DNA from: Streptomyces sp. JJ38
Lineage (GTDB): Bacteria > Actinomycetota > Actinomycetes > Streptomycetales > Streptomycetaceae
Length of the DNA stretch: 64,000 nucleotides
Direction: 5' to 3'
Assembly: GCF_019303475.1 (NCBI RefSeq)
Contig: NZ_JABLSI010000007.1
Coordinates: forward strand, 58,735-122,734
Positions 26,369-35,524 of this stretch are shown one piece after another. The notes below the pieces were generated by a model. That model was not told the DNA's origin. It did no database searches and saw only the letters and a list, made by a program, of their open reading frames with translations. Numbering within the stretch: the stretch's first letter is position 1; every line of letters starts with the position of its first letter. A program made the position numbers and the translations under genes.

Positions 26369-26499
26369 CCGCCTGGGGCGCCAGCCACCCGGGGGGTTCC
26401 CCGGGGCGGCTGTGAATCCCCCGGAAGGATCATGCGCAACCGGTGCCCCACGGTGGACGATGTGGCCACCAGTCCACGGCGACCCCGTGAGGAGCTCTC

Positions 26500-27309
26500 G
26501 TGTACGCAGCCAGACGCTATCTGATGTGCCGACCCGTGCACTTCCGAGTCACCTACTCCATCAACCCCTGGATGGACCCCGGCAAGCCCGTCGACCTCCC
26601 GCTCGCGATCGCCCAGTGGGAGGCCCTGCGGGACCGCTACCGCGAGCTCGGCCACACCGTCGAGGAGCTGGAGCCGGACCCCGCGCTGCCGGACATGGTC
26701 TACTCGGCCAACGGTGCGACGGTGGTGGACGGCCGGGTGCTCGGCGCCCGGTTCGCCCACCCCGAGCGGGCCGCCGAGGCCGCCGCGCACCGCGCCTGGT
26801 ACCGGGAGCGGGGCTTCACCGAGATCCACGAGCCCGAGCACGTCAACGAGGGCGAGGGCGACTTCGCGGTGACCAGGTCGTGGCTGCTGGCGGGCCGCGG
26901 CTTCCGGAGCAGCCCGCTGTCCCACCCGGAGGCCCAGGAGTTCTTCGGCCGCCCGGTCGTCGGCCTCGACCTGGTGGACCCGCGCTACTACCACCTGGAC
27001 ACGGCGCTGAGCGTGCTGGACGACGGGTCGGACAGCGAGGTCATGTACTACCCTCCGGCCTTCTCGCCCGGCAGCCGGGCCGTGCTCGCCCGGCTGTTCC
27101 CCGACGCGATCATCGCCGAGAAGGCCGACGCCCTCGCGTTCGGGCTCAACGCCGTCAGCGACGGCCACCACGTGCTGCTCCCCCAGGCCGCTTCCGGGCT
27201 GTTCGAGCCGCTGCGGAAGCGCGGCTACGAGCCCGTCCCGGTCGATCTGACGGAGCTGCTCAAGGGTGGTGGCAGCGTCAAGTGCTGCACGGCGGAGCTG
27301 CGCGGGTAG
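26500..27309 (+). CDS. Dimethylarginine dimethylaminohydrolase-type amidinotransferase family enzyme
   Basis: 269-aa alpha/beta propeller enzyme that hydrolyses a guanidino substrate (typically N-methylated arginines) to citrulline-type products. Signatures are MCRPVHFRVTYSINPWM, YSANGATVVDGRV (substrate Asn/Asp), GEGDF (catalytic Glu), YYHLDTALSVL (catalytic His) and the C-terminal nucleophile Cys in GGSVKCCTAEL. The GTG start at 26500 has a GAGGAGC site. It could also be an arginine deiminase-like or ornithine-forming homologue. Confidence 0.85.
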   Translation: MYAARRYLMCRPVHFRVTYSINPWMDPGKPVDLPLAIAQWEALRDRYRELGHTVEELEPDPALPDMVYSANGATVVDGRVLGARFAHPERAAEAAAHRAWYRERGFTEIHEPEHVNEGEGDFAVTRSWLLAGRGFRSSPLSHPEAQEFFGRPVVGLDLVDPRYYHLDTALSVLDDGSDSEVMYYPPAFSPGSRAVLARLFPDAIIAEKADALAFGLNAVSDGHHVLLPQAASGLFEPLRKRGYEPVPVDLTELLKGGGSVKCCTAELRG

Positions 27310-27351
27310 GGCTCCGCGCGGCGGGGCCCGGCGCACCTCCCGTGCCGCCGG

Positions 27352-27405
27352 GTCCCGGCCCCGGCCCCGCCCCCGGCCTCGGCCCCGGCCCCGGCCCCGG
27401 GCAGG
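27352..27405. repeat. Low-complexity GGCCCC-type repeat tract
   Basis: Imperfect tandem CGGCCC units between the DDAH-like gene and the Rsm22-like gene, compatible with a combined terminator. No other signal is evident. Confidence 0.5.
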
Positions 27406-28383
27406 TCAGTCCGCCGGTGGCCAGGTGTCGCCCCAGTCGGTGTCGCGGGCCGCGCGGTAGGCGTCCCGGTCCCGTTTGGTGACCGTCGTCCGGCCGAGCC
27501 CGTCGGCGGGCGTGCACAGCTCCAGCAGCACCTGCCCCTTGCGGATCTGTGGCCGGCGGACGACACGGGAGTGCCCGGCCCCGCCCTCGGGGGCCAGCTC
27601 CGGCCGCACCGCGGCGACATAGCTGAACTTCTCGTCCTCGTACGGCAGCGTCCCGCCCTTGACCCGGCGGTGCAGGGAGGAGCGGCTGACCCGGGCGGCG
27701 AAGTGGCACCAGTCCTCGCCCGGCACGATCGGGCACTCCGCGCTGTGCGGGCAGGGCGCGACGACCCGCAGCCCCGCCTCCACGAGCCGCTCGCGGGCGG
27801 CCCTGATCCGCAGGTACCCCTCCGGCGTGCCCGGCTCCACGACCACCACGACGCGTCCGGCCCGGGCCGCGGACGCGACCACCGCCGCCCGGTCGGCCTC
27901 CGTCAGCTCACCCAGCACGTAGGAGACGGTGACGAGGTCGGTTTCCGCCCGCTCGCCGTCACCGCCCAGCCTGCCCCGCCGCCAGCGCACGTCGGGCAGC
28001 GCGGCGCGGGCGAGTTCGGCCCCGAGTTCGAGGGCGGGCTCGGCCCAGTCGAGCACGGTGCTCGCGCACGTCCCCGGCCAGGTTCCGGCCACCGCCCAGG
28101 TCGCGGCGCCGGTGCCGCCGCCCAGGTCGGTGTGGGTGGCGGGGGCCCAGCCGGGCAGCCGGGCGGCCGTGGCGGCCAGCGCGGCGGCCGCGGCACCGTG
28201 GGTGGCCGGCATCCGGTAGGCCGCGTAGGCGACGGCGTCGGCCCGGTTCCGCAGGACGGGGGCGTGGGTCTGGGTGGTGCCGCGGTAGCTGGCGATGAGC
28301 CGCTCGACGGCCGCCGTGGCCTGCCGGGGCGGCAGACCGGTCAGCAGCGCGTCCAGCGCGGCGCGGAGGTTCTGCTCGTACAC
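27406..28383 (-). CDS. Rsm22-family ribosomal small-subunit methyltransferase-like protein
   Basis: 325 aa. The Rsm22 domain has an N-terminal helical part (LIASYRGTTQTHAPVLRNRADAVAYAAYRMPATHGA, residues about 35-70), a SAM site (THTDLGGGTGAATWAV) and a Cys cluster CPHSAECPIVPGEDWCHF, a likely metal site shared with the mitochondrial proteins, which bind a cofactor and assist small-subunit assembly. A TACCCT -10 lies six bases before the GTG, suggesting a leaderless mRNA. Confidence 0.85.
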   Translation of the reverse strand: MYEQNLRAALDALLTGLPPRQATAAVERLIASYRGTTQTHAPVLRNRADAVAYAAYRMPATHGAAAAALAATAARLPGWAPATHTDLGGGTGAATWAVAGTWPGTCASTVLDWAEPALELGAELARAALPDVRWRRGRLGGDGERAETDLVTVSYVLGELTEADRAAVVASAARAGRVVVVVEPGTPEGYLRIRAARERLVEAGLRVVAPCPHSAECPIVPGEDWCHFAARVSRSSLHRRVKGGTLPYEDEKFSYVAAVRPELAPEGGAGHSRVVRRPQIRKGQVLLELCTPADGLGRTTVTKRDRDAYRAARDTDWGDTWPPAD

Positions 28384-28395
28384 GCTGTAAGGGTA
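28384..28395 (-). promoter_or_regulatory. Leaderless-type -10 element of the Rsm22-like gene
   Basis: TACCCT (minus strand, 28395-28390) ends six bases before the GTG at 28383. No -35 is clear. Confidence 0.4.
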
Positions 28396-28424
28396 GGCCG
28401 GACGGGTGGGGCCGACGGCGCCGG

Positions 28425-29504
28425 TCAGCGCACGGCACGGGCCAGGTGGCTCGCGGCCACGGCCCGGGGCCCGCTGTCGGGGTGCCGCGGCCGGACGGGG
28501 TGGACGGTGGTGGCGAGGAGGACGAGGAACGTGTCCGTCGCGCGGTCCAGCACGAGGCTCGTGCCGGTGAATCCGGTGTGCCCGGCGGCGCCGCGTCCGG
28601 CCAGCCCGCCCATGAACCAGGGCTGGTCGACGACGAAGCCGAGCCCGGGGGCGTCCAGCAGCAGCCCCACCGACTCGGGGGCGAGCAGCCGGACGCCGTC
28701 GACGGTCCCGCCGGCCAGCAGGGCCCGGCACAGCGTCGCGAGGTCGCGGGCGGTGGAGAACAGGCCCGCGTGCCCGGTGACGCCGCCGAGCGCGTGGGCG
28801 TTCTCGTCGTGGACGACGCCACGCAGCATCCCCCGGTCGGCCTTGGCAACGGGACGTCGCTGGTCCTCGGTGGCGGCGGCCCCCGGTACCGGGCCGAAGC
28901 GGGTCGAGGTCAGGCCGAGCGGGCCGGTGACCCCGTCCCGGATCAGGGTGTCGAGCCGCTGTCCGCTCGTGCGCTCCAGCACGGCCTGGAGGGCGAGCAG
29001 GTTGAGGTCGGAGTAGCAGTAGCCGCCGCGGGTGGGCGGTTCGGCCCACAGCAGGTCCAGGCCGTGTCCGTCGTGGAAGGGCAGCTCGGGACGGAGGCCG
29101 GAGGTGTGGGTGAGCAGCTGCCGCGGGGTGATGTGCCGCTTGCCCGCGGCGCCGAACTCGGGCACGTGCGCGGCCACGGGCTCGTCCAGCGCGAAGGCGC
29201 CGCGCTCGAGGTGCTGGACGGCGACGATCGCGGTGAACAGCTTGGTGAGGGAGGCGAGGTCGAACGGGGTGTCCGGGGTGGCCGGCACCGGGTGGGCGGC
29301 CGGTTCCGTGGCGGACGCCCAGCGCACCGCCCAGCCCGTCGCGTGCTCGACCACCAGGTGCGGGCCGCGCCCGGCGGCCACGACGGCCCCGCCGCACCAG
29401 CCGCGGGCGGGCAGGGCGTCCACGGCGGCGACGAGGCCGGCGAGCTCCCCGGCGTCCAGGCCGGCCTGCTCGGGCGTGCCGGGCGTCAGCGGTCGGCGCG
29501 CCAC
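28425..29504 (-). CDS. Serine hydrolase of the beta-lactamase/class C PBP family
   Basis: 359 aa. It has the SxxK nucleophile motif FDLASLTKLFTAIVA, the Tyr motif YCYSDLN and the third motif GHTGFTGTS. No signal peptide is visible, so it is probably cytoplasmic: an esterase, amidase or D-aminopeptidase-like enzyme rather than a secreted beta-lactamase. The GTG start at 29504 lies inside the 3' end of the upstream MFS gene (19-nt overlap), implying one transcript. The substrate is unknown. Confidence 0.85.
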   Translation of the reverse strand: MARRPLTPGTPEQAGLDAGELAGLVAAVDALPARGWCGGAVVAAGRGPHLVVEHATGWAVRWASATEPAAHPVPATPDTPFDLASLTKLFTAIVAVQHLERGAFALDEPVAAHVPEFGAAGKRHITPRQLLTHTSGLRPELPFHDGHGLDLLWAEPPTRGGYCYSDLNLLALQAVLERTSGQRLDTLIRDGVTGPLGLTSTRFGPVPGAAATEDQRRPVAKADRGMLRGVVHDENAHALGGVTGHAGLFSTARDLATLCRALLAGGTVDGVRLLAPESVGLLLDAPGLGFVVDQPWFMGGLAGRGAAGHTGFTGTSLVLDRATDTFLVLLATTVHPVRPRHPDSGPRAVAASHLARAVR

Positions 29505-30847
29505 GGGCGGCACATCCCCACGAAGCAGGCGGCGGCGAGGGTCAGGGTGGCGACCTGGACGACGGCCATCGGCACCGCCGTGTCCTCGCCGGCGACGCCC
29601 ACGAGCGGCGAGGCGACGGCGCCGACGAGGAACTGCGCGGTCCCGAGCAGCGCGGAGGCGGAACCGGCGGCGTGCGGGGCCCGCTGAAGGCCCTGCGAGT
29701 TGGCGTTGGGCAGCACGAGCGCCATGCCGGACATCAGCACGAACAGACCGGTGGCGATGGCGGGCAGCCCCGGCTCGCCGAACATCCCGGACGTCATCAG
29801 CAGCAGGGCGAGGGCCGCGGCGCCGGTGACGCCGAGGCCGAGCAGCAGGACGCGGTCGAGGTCGAAGCGGCCGACGAGCACCTTGCCGTTGAGCTGGCCC
29901 ACGGCGACGAGTCCGATGGAGTTCACCATGAACAGCAGGCTGAACGCCTGCGGGGAGGCGCCGTAGATCTCCTGGACGACGAAGGGCGAGGCCGCGATGT
30001 AGGCGAACAGCCCGGCGAAGGCCAGCGAGCCCGTGAGCAGGTAGCCGCTGAACACCCGGTCGGCGAGGAGGCCGCGCATGGCCCGCAGCGCCGTGGGCAG
30101 GCCGCCGCTGTGCCGCCGGTCCGGGGGCAGGGTCTCGGGGAGGAGGTTCGCGGTGACGACGGTGAGCGCGAGGCCGAGGACGGCGAGGACGAGGAAGACG
30201 CCGCGCCAGTCGGTGACGCGCAGGAGCTGGCCGCCGAAGACGGGTGCGAGGACCGGGGCCGTGCCGGAGATGAGCATGAGGGTGGAGAAGAACCGGGCCA
30301 TGGCCAGCCCGTCGAACAGGTCGCGGACGACGGCGCGGGCGATCACTATCCCGGCGGCACCGGCCAGCCCCTGGAGGAGGCGGAAGAGTGTCAGCGTCCC
30401 GATGGTGGGGGCCACGGCGCAGGCGACGCTGGCGACGACGTAGCAGACCATGCCCACGAGCAGCGGGCGGCGGCGCCCGAACTGGTCGCTCATCGGGCCG
30501 ACGACGACCTGACCGAGGGCCAGCCCGAGCAGGCAGGTGGTGAGGGTCAGCTGCACGCCCGCCGCGCTGCTGCCCAGGGCCTCGCCGACCTGGGGCAGTG
30601 CCGGGAGGTACAGGTCCATGGAGAGCGGCGGCAGCGCGGTGAGGCTGCCGAGGATCAGGGTGAGGAGGAGACCGGCCCGCTGGTTGCGGGTGAGCCGCGG
30701 CCCCTCGGCGGCGCTCGGGGAGACAGGTGTGGCTGGGGTGCTCGGGGCGGTCGGGGTGCTCGCGGCGGCTGGCGGGCTCGGGGCGGTCGGGTGGTCGGGG
30801 CTCGTGGGGGCGGGGGCAGCCGGGCAGGACGGGCCGGGTTCGGACAT
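29486..30847 (-). CDS. Bcr/CflA-family multidrug MFS transporter
   Basis: 453 aa. The N-terminal 50 residues are a cytoplasmic Pro/Ala/Ser-rich extension. The 12-helix DHA1 core has LPPLSMDLYLPALPQVGEAL, QVVVGPMSDQFGRRRPLLVG (motif A) and LLQGLAGAAGIVIARAVVRD, all Bcr/CflA hallmarks. It exports drugs or small molecules by proton antiport. The overlap with the serine hydrolase gene suggests a hydrolase-exporter resistance pair, which is inference. Confidence 0.88.
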   Translation of the reverse strand: MSEPGPSCPAAPAPTSPDHPTAPSPPAAASTPTAPSTPATPVSPSAAEGPRLTRNQRAGLLLTLILGSLTALPPLSMDLYLPALPQVGEALGSSAAGVQLTLTTCLLGLALGQVVVGPMSDQFGRRRPLLVGMVCYVVASVACAVAPTIGTLTLFRLLQGLAGAAGIVIARAVVRDLFDGLAMARFFSTLMLISGTAPVLAPVFGGQLLRVTDWRGVFLVLAVLGLALTVVTANLLPETLPPDRRHSGGLPTALRAMRGLLADRVFSGYLLTGSLAFAGLFAYIAASPFVVQEIYGASPQAFSLLFMVNSIGLVAVGQLNGKVLVGRFDLDRVLLLGLGVTGAAALALLLMTSGMFGEPGLPAIATGLFVLMSGMALVLPNANSQGLQRAPHAAGSASALLGTAQFLVGAVASPLVGVAGEDTAVPMAVVQVATLTLAAACFVGMCRPWRADR

Positions 30848-30993
30848 GCACCTCTCCGGAGATCGTTGACGGCTCACGCATTCTCCCAGGCGCCCGGCCC
30901 GGCTCCGGCCGCCCACGCGCATGCCGCCGCTCACATCGGCGCCCGCCGCCGGTGCGCCGATGTGAGCCGGGGCCTCCCGGCGACGCCGGACCG

Positions 30994-32628
30994 TCAGGCC
31001 GGGCGCAGGCCCGGATCCCCGACGGCCGAGACGAGGGACGCCGCCGTCGTGACGGGCGCGCCGGGCCTGGTGACGTGTGGGACCACGCGGTAGTCGGCCC
31101 GCAGCCGCCGCTCGTCCAGCCTGAGGACGACGTAGCCGCGCCGCCCGTCGTACAGCCTCAGGTGGGGGTTGGCGCCGGTCAGACGGTCCCAGTTGCCGGG
31201 GCGTTCCGCGCCGTCACCGCCGCTGGATACGGAGGACGTGACCACTTCCACACCGGCGGTGCGGGAGGCCGGGTCGTCGGCGTCCCGCTTGATGTCCAGG
31301 CCGTAGTGCACGTGGACGTCGCCCGTCAGCACGGCGAGGTTCTCGATCCCGGCCGCGTCCGCCGCCCGCAGGACCCGCTCCCGGGCCGCGGGGTAGCCGT
31401 CCCAGGCGTCCATCGACAGCGGCGAGGTGCTCTCGGCTCGGCTGCGGCGCCGGGAGAAGACGACCTGCTGGGCGAGGACGTTCCACACCGCGTCCGAGGC
31501 GTGCCAGCCCTCGGTGAGCCAGCGCTCCTGGGTCGCGCCGAGGAGCTGCCGCGCGGGGTCCTCGGACTCGGGGGTGGGCGGCTTCCAGCCGTCGCCGTTC
31601 GCCTGGTCGTCGCGGTACTGCCGGGTGTCGAGGACGTCGATCTGGGCCAGCCGCCCGTAGTGCAGCCGCCGGTAGAGGGCGAGGTCGGGGCCCTCGGGAC
31701 GCTGCGGACGGCGCAGCGGCATGTTCTCCCAGTACGCGCGGTAGGCGGCGGCCCGGCGCAGGAGGAACTCCTCGGGCGGGACGCCGTTCTCCGGGATCGC
31801 GTCGGCGTAGTTGTTCTCCGTCTCGTGGTCGTCCCAGGTGACGATCCACGGGGCGGCGGCGTGCGCGGCCTGGAGGTCCTCGTCGCCCTTGTAGAGCGAG
31901 TAGCGCAGCCGGTAGTCCTCCAGCGTGACCGTCTCGCGGTGGAAGAGTTCGGGCAGCCGCGCCTCGCCGGTGTAACCGCGGGCTCCCGCGGCGGCGTTCA
32001 CCGCGTACTCGTACAGGTAGTCGCCGAGGTGCAGGACGGCGTCGAGGTCCGGCTCGGCGGCCAGGTGCCGGTAGGCCGTGTAGTAGCCCTGGTCGTAGCG
32101 CTGGCAGGAGGCCAGGGCGAAGCGCACCGCCCCGGGGGCGGAGCCGGCCGCCGGGGCCGTGCGGGTGCGGCCGACGGCGCTGAGGTGGCGCCCGGCGCGG
32201 AAGCGGAACCAGTAGTCGGTGCCGGCTTCCAGACCGCGCGGCTCGGCGTGGACGGCGTGGTGGTACTCGGGGTGGGCGACGACGGTGCCGCGGTGGGCGA
32301 CGCGGCGGAAGTCCGCGTCGTACGCCAGCTCCCAGTGGACCGGCACGGGCCGGGCCGGCATGCCGCTGTCGGGCTCGAAGGGCTGTGGCGCGAGACGGGT
32401 CCACAGGACGACGGAGTCGGGCAGGGGGTCGCCGGAGCCCACGCCGAGAGTGAAGGGCTCCCGGGTGAATCGCGGCTCGCGGGCGGCGGCCGCCGCCCGC
32501 GCGGTGTCGGGGAGGTTGGTGCCGAAGGCGAGTGCGGTGGCGGCACCCGTGACCGTCAGAAACCGGCGGCGGCCCAGGTGTCGGGCAGCGGCCCTCAGTT
32601 CGCTGTCTGCGCTCCCAGAGTGCGTCAT
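30994..32628 (-). CDS. phoD: PhoD-family alkaline phosphatase
   Basis: 544 aa. A twin-arginine signal ([18 protein letters not shown]) is followed by an Ig-like N-domain ([20 protein letters not shown]) and the PhoD metallo-phosphoesterase domain with [23 protein letters not shown] and [13 protein letters not shown]. It hydrolyses phosphodiesters and monoesters outside the cell after Tat export, usually with Ca and Fe. A PHO-box-like repeat upstream suggests control by PhoP under phosphate limitation. Confidence 0.92.
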   Translation of the reverse strand: MTHSGSADSELRAAARHLGRRRFLTVTGAATALAFGTNLPDTARAAAAAREPRFTREPFTLGVGSGDPLPDSVVLWTRLAPQPFEPDSGMPARPVPVHWELAYDADFRRVAHRGTVVAHPEYHHAVHAEPRGLEAGTDYWFRFRAGRHLSAVGRTRTAPAAGSAPGAVRFALASCQRYDQGYYTAYRHLAAEPDLDAVLHLGDYLYEYAVNAAAGARGYTGEARLPELFHRETVTLEDYRLRYSLYKGDEDLQAAHAAAPWIVTWDDHETENNYADAIPENGVPPEEFLLRRAAAYRAYWENMPLRRPQRPEGPDLALYRRLHYGRLAQIDVLDTRQYRDDQANGDGWKPPTPESEDPARQLLGATQERWLTEGWHASDAVWNVLAQQVVFSRRRSRAESTSPLSMDAWDGYPAARERVLRAADAAGIENLAVLTGDVHVHYGLDIKRDADDPASRTAGVEVVTSSVSSGGDGAERPGNWDRLTGANPHLRLYDGRRGYVVLRLDERRLRADYRVVPHVTRPGAPVTTAASLVSAVGDPGLRPA

Positions 32629-32678
32629 GAGGACGAGTGCAGCGGACCAGGGCGGCGACGTGTTGGCACGTACGCGTC

Positions 32679-32700
32679 ACCGGGGTGGCCATCGGGTGAC
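32679..32700 (-). promoter_or_regulatory. Candidate PHO box upstream of phoD
   Basis: On the minus strand two adjacent 11-bp units, GTCACCCGATG and GCCACCCCGGT, resemble Streptomyces PhoP direct repeats (GTTCACC type). The site is about 50 nt before the phoD ATG. Confidence 0.4.
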
Positions 32701-32725
32701 GCCCGGAACCGCTCAGCGCATCGCG

Positions 32726-32738
32726 TACGCTGCGGACA
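32726..32738 (+). promoter_or_regulatory. Leaderless-type -10 element of the SDR gene
   Basis: TACGCT at 32726-32731 lies six bases before the ATG at 32738. Confidence 0.4.
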
Positions 32739-33544
32739 TGACGGACATCAACGAAACGTTGAAGAGTGGCGGACGAGAGCCGGACGCGGATGGACCGCGC
32801 AGCGCCGTGGTGACGGGAGCCGGTTCCGGGATCGGCCGTGCCGTGGCTCTCGCCCTGGCCGAGGACGGCTGGTCGGTGACGCTGGCCGGGCGCCGGGCCG
32901 CCGCCCTGGAGGAGACGGCCGCCCTGGGCTCCGCCGAGGCCGCCGGACGCATGACGGTCACCGCCACCGACGTCACCGACCCCGCGGCCGTGACCGCGCT
33001 GTTCGACACCGCCCTCGCCCGCCGGGGCCGCGTCGACCTGCTGTTCAACAACGCCGGCACCTTCGGTCCCGCCGTCCCGCCCGACGAACTCTCCTACGCC
33101 GACTGGCAGTCCGTCGTCGACGTCAACCTCACGGGTGCGTTTCTCTGCGCCCAGGCCGCGTTCCGCGTCATGAAGCGCCAGCGCCCCCAGGGCGGGCGCA
33201 TCATCAACAACGGCTCCATCTCCGCCCAGACCCCCCGCCCGCACTCCCTCGCCTACACGGCGACCAAGCACGCGATGACGGGACTGACGAAGTCGCTCTC
33301 CCTGGACGGGCGCCCCCACCGCATCGCCTGCGGACAGATCGACATCGGCAACGCCGCCACCGAGATGACCGAGCGCATGCGCAGCGGCATCCTCCAGGCC
33401 AACGGCACGACGGCCGTCGAGCCCGTCATGGACGCCGCCGACGTCGCGCGCACCGTCGTGCACATGGCGGACCTCCCCCTGGAGGCGAACGTCCAGTTCG
33501 CCACCGTGCTGGCGACGACGATGCCGTTCATCGGCCGCGGCTGA
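32738..33544 (+). CDS. Short-chain dehydrogenase/reductase
   Basis: 268 aa classical SDR. The NAD(P) motif is [15 protein letters not shown], followed by NNAG in [10 protein letters not shown], the active-site Ser in [10 protein letters not shown] and YTATKHA (Tyr-x3-Lys). An Arg in the beta2-alpha3 region (LAGRRAA) suggests NADP(H). The substrate is not predictable from sequence. It is divergent from phoD and appears to have a leaderless promoter. Confidence 0.88.
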   Translation: MTDINETLKSGGREPDADGPRSAVVTGAGSGIGRAVALALAEDGWSVTLAGRRAAALEETAALGSAEAAGRMTVTATDVTDPAAVTALFDTALARRGRVDLLFNNAGTFGPAVPPDELSYADWQSVVDVNLTGAFLCAQAAFRVMKRQRPQGGRIINNGSISAQTPRPHSLAYTATKHAMTGLTKSLSLDGRPHRIACGQIDIGNAATEMTERMRSGILQANGTTAVEPVMDAADVARTVVHMADLPLEANVQFATVLATTMPFIGRG

Positions 33545-33595
33545 GCGCGGGGCGGACCCGTCGGGCCGGACGGATTCCCGGCAGGTGGGCGGATT

Positions 33596-33628
33596 CCGGC
33601 GGGCGGACGGGCTCCGGCGGGCGGACGG
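33596..33628. repeat. 15-bp tandem direct repeat
   Basis: CCGGCGGGCGGACGG at 33596-33610 and 33614-33628 (18-bp period), in the 186-nt gap between the SDR and GH5 genes. Further GGCGGA elements lie just before it. A slippage-type repeat of unknown role. Confidence 0.6.
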
Positions 33629-33730
33629 CGCGCGAAGTTTGTCACGAACAAGTCTTGATGGCCCGTCAGGCGGGCTGATGAGATCTCCGGCACCGAGGAA
33701 CCACCGTACCGACGTACCGGAGGTCCGCCC

Positions 33731-35149
33731 GTGTACCGACGCCTGCTCGCCGCCCTCGCCGCGCTCCTGTGCTGCGTCGTACTCGGCGCCGGGACCGCAC
33801 CCGCGACCGCCGCCGGCCAGGACCCCGGGCCGCCGGGGCCGCCCCGCCTCACCGACGACCGCGGCCGCGTGCTCACCCTGCGCGGCTGGAACGTCGAGGA
33901 CAAGGCGAACCGGGGCGAACAGGCGCTCTCCGCCATCACCGAGCGCCACTTCAGGGACCTGCGCGACCGGGGCTTCAACTTCGCCCGGCTGCTGGTCTTC
34001 TGAGACGACCTGGAGCCCCGGCGCGGCCACTACAGCGAGGACTACCTGGACAGGATCGAGCGCGTGCTGGACTGGGCGCACCGCTATCGGATCCATGTGC
34101 TCATCGACGCGCACCAGGACGTCTTCGGGCCCGCCTTCGGACACCGCGGCATCCCCGAGTGGGCGACCAGGACCGACGGCCTGCCCTTCGAACCGAACCC
34201 CGACGACTGGTTCTCCGAGTACTTCGAGCCCGCCGTACAGCGCGCGTTCACCCACCTCTACACGGACCCCGACCTCCAGCGGGCCCAGGCCGGCATGTGG
34301 CGGGCCCTGGCCGAGCGGTTCGCCGCCCATCCGGCCGTCCTCGGCTACGACCTGATCAACGAGCCCATGGGCGAGATCCGGCCGGGCGAGGACCTGCCGA
34401 GAGCGGCCCGGCGCATCGAGGCCGAGTACCTCACCCCGATGTACAACCGTCTCGCGGACGCGATCCGCTCCGTCGACGAGGACAACTGGATCTTCTTCGA
34501 GCCGACCCCGATCGTGGGCGAGGGCGTGCCCACGGGGCTGGGCCGCGTCCACGACCCCAGGGCCGTCTACGCGCCGCACTTCTACAACACCGCGATGGAG
34601 GCGGGCGCCGACTACGACCCCGAGGCCGGCTGGGTCGAGGCCTACGAGGCGGCCGTGACCGTCTACCCCGAGCGGTACGGCGTGCCCGTCGTCGTCGGCG
34701 AGTGGGGGCCGCTCAACAACGCCCTGCCCAACATGGGCCTCTTCTACCGCGACGCGCTCGCCTCGCTGAACCGCTACAGCTCGGGCTGGGCGGGCTACGT
34801 CTGGTGCTACGGGGGCGGCTACTGCGCCGTGGACGAGGAGGGCCGTTTCCGCACCAACAAGGAGCAGACGGCGGCCCCCTACGCCCCGGCGGTGGACGGC
34901 ACCATCAGCGCGGAGGAGCAGGTGCCGGACACCGGCGCCTACCGGCTGGTGTACCGGGCGGGGCACGGCCTCACCGAGGTGCGCGTGCCGCCGCGCCGGG
35001 GCGGCTGGCGGGTCCGGGTGACGGGCCACGCGGGCACGCCGACGCCCCGGCTCCCCTCGGACCGGGCGGCGACGGCGCGGGTGCACGCCCGGCCGGGCGC
35101 GACGGTGACGGTGGTCGTCACCCCCCGGAACGCGTGCCGAGCCGGGTGA
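33731..35149 (+). pseudogene. Secreted GH5 endoglycoceramidase-like glycosidase interrupted by an in-frame TGA
   Basis: A signal peptide (MYRRLLAALAALLCCVVLGA) and the GH5 N-terminal barrel (RGWNVEDKANRGEQALS) run for 90 codons to a TGA at 34001-34003 (LLVF-stop-DDLEPRRGHYSEDY). Reading continues in the same frame to 35149 with all catalytic parts intact: LIDAHQDVFG, DLINEPMGE (acid/base Glu), VVVGEWGPLNN (nucleophile Glu) and a C-terminal beta domain. Relatives have Trp at the stop position, so TGG to TGA is the simplest explanation. The downstream part has a possible restart only deep in the barrel (GTG 34064), without a signal peptide. Unless read through or a sequencing error, no active secreted enzyme is made. 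Confidence 0.82.
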
Positions 35150-35223
35150 CGGGCGGGCCGTGCCCGCCACGATCGGCGGCGTCCGGCATGCGCGGAGCGG
35201 TGAAGCGTGCTCACAGTGGACCC

Positions 35224-35469
35224 ATGGACACGGAACGCCCGGACGAGCCGCGCTACCGGGTCGTGGTCGGGTCGTTCGGCGACGGCGACCGCGGCTACCG
35301 GCTCGTCTGGCTGCGCGGCGTCGGCTGGGAACCCGTGGCCGAGAAGGACCTGGAACGCCGCGTCCGCGAGGTCTTCCCCGACATCGACCTCAGCGACCCG
35401 GAGCAGGTGCACTGGGTCGGCGAGGACGAGGCCTGGCCTGCCGCCCCCCGCCCGGAGGACGAGGCCTGA
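35224..35469 (+). CDS. Small acidic conserved hypothetical protein
   Basis: 81 aa, soluble and acidic: RYRVVVGSFGDGDRGYRLVWLRGVGWEPV followed by a helix VREVFPDIDLSDPEQV. I do not recognise the family. It lies 74 nt after the broken GH5 gene and may once have been co-transcribed with it. Confidence 0.65.
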   Translation: MDTERPDEPRYRVVVGSFGDGDRGYRLVWLRGVGWEPVAEKDLERRVREVFPDIDLSDPEQVHWVGEDEAWPAAPRPEDEA

Positions 35470-35524
35470 CCCACGGCCGGCCGGAAACCGCCCGGCGGCG
35501 GGCTCCCCGCGCCGCGTGCGGCGC

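Noticed and set aside
27352..27405. Repetitive CGGCCC tract as a CRISPR or mobile-element end
   Set aside because: No regular spacer/repeat structure, too short, simple sequence only. No CRISPR array, IS element, tRNA or integrase was seen anywhere in the window.
34001..34003. TGA in the GH5 gene as selenocysteine
   Set aside because: GH5 enzymes have Trp here, no selenoprotein family is involved and no SECIS-like hairpin is evident; nonsense mutation or error is simpler.
31214..35170. 1318-aa minus-strand open frame across phoD, SDR and GH5
   Set aside because: It spans three real genes on both strands and is low-complexity Arg/Pro; an artefact of GC content.
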